NCBI GenBank assembly: GCA_025996755.1 | Contig: BNTR01000150.1 | Span: 1-5,764, forward strand | Direction of reading: 5' to 3' | DNA length: 5,764 bases | Source: Bacteroidia bacterium | GTDB taxonomy: Bacteria; Bacteroidota; Bacteroidia; Bacteroidales; Azobacteroidaceae | In this document: positions 5,622 to 5,764 of the stretch, piece after piece | Layout of the letters: each line of letters starts with the position of its first letter | How positions within the stretch are numbered: the first letter of the stretch is position 1 | Position numbers and translations under genes: made by a program | Notes under the pieces: generated by a model | What the model was told of the DNA's origin: nothing | What the model saw: the letters and a program-made list of their open reading frames with translations, nothing else | Databases searched by the model: none

Positions 5622-5764
5622 GAGCAATTGACACAATAAAAAATATTTGGAGGATTGAAGACCTGAGAATGCGGATAGGCATCACTTTCGGCATCATTTT
5701 GGTGTATCGTTTCCTCCAAGCAATTGGTGAAAGTGCTCGCAAAAGGCACAATTTCTCCAGCAGC
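5618..5764 (+). CDS. secY: Preprotein translocase subunit SecY, N-terminal start only, tail replaced by rplO-derived sequence
   Basis: The ATG overlaps the rplO stop (ATGA) and opens a frame to the window edge. The first 32 residues fit the SecY N-terminus of this phylum: MRAIDTIKNIWRIEDLRMRI, then the start of the first membrane segment (GITFGIILVYRF). SecY is the channel of the general secretion machinery in the inner membrane, and secY after rplO is the standard order. After Phe32 a glycine-containing membrane-proximal stretch would be expected, but the frame instead reads LQAIGESARKRHNFSSS, which is rplO sequence in another frame. So only 5618 to about 5713 is genuine secY; the remainder is probably a contig-end artefact. 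Confidence 0.85.
   Translation, partial: MRAIDTIKNIWRIEDLRMRIGITFGIILVYRFLQAIGESARKRHNFSSS
5707..5763 (+). repeat. Direct repeat, copy 2 (rplO fragment joined into secY)
   Basis: This copy is 56 of 57 bases identical to 5467-5523. The junction falls in TCGTTTC (5707-5713), which fits both native secY coding (Tyr-Arg-Phe) and rplO, i.e. 7 bases of microhomology. Bases 5757 and 5764 differ from the original (T to C in both), the second ending the match. Confidence 0.95.

Noticed and set aside
5285..5749. 154-codon antisense open frame opposite rplO and secY, containing PFASTFTNCLEET twice
   Set aside because: The internal repetition is only the reverse reading of the rplO duplication, and the frame lies opposite certain genes.

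Overview
The window looks like a piece of a Bacteroidota chromosome, probably Bacteroidia. Three things point there: two promoters of the Bacteroidota type (TTTG, about 20 bases, TAnnTTTG), ribosomal proteins with Bacteroidota-like sequence, and a truncated gene of the AAA-ATPase_like/PDDEXK_9 family that is common in that group. Both ends cut through genes, so this may be a whole short contig.

Layout. Positions 1-924 (+) hold the C-terminal part of an AAA-ATPase_like protein with a PD-(D/E)XK nuclease-like domain. Positions 925-1076 are a short convergent intergenic region with a weak inverted repeat and a doubtful 39-codon frame. Positions 1077-2879 (-) encode a 600-residue multi-pass membrane protein that resembles a GT-C fold glycosyltransferase with TPR-like helical repeats at its C-terminus. 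Its coding strand carries a run of 11 G at codons 410-414, a candidate phase-variation switch. Positions 2880-3094 are a divergent intergenic region with two back-to-back promoters; the one for the membrane protein lies so close to the ATG that its transcript should be leaderless or nearly so. From 3095 to the end (+) runs the distal half of the spc ribosomal protein operon: rpsH, rplF, rplR, rpsE, rpmD, rplO and the start of secY, in standard order.

The ribosomal genes are tightly packed (gaps of 6-18 bases, then two ATGA overlaps) and should be one transcript starting from the promoter at 2922-2953. The usual upstream neighbours of rpsH (rplN, rplX, rplE, rpsN) are absent, so the S10-spc cluster is interrupted here. 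Only rplF and rpmD have strong Shine-Dalgarno sequences, which is unusual for this phylum.

The last 57 bases or so are not secY: they repeat a segment of rplO 240 bases upstream, joined through 7 bases of microhomology. This is most likely an assembly or amplification chimera at a contig end. I see no CRISPR array, tRNA, rRNA or insertion sequence. The most interesting biological signal is the poly-G tract inside the membrane glycosyltransferase-like gene.
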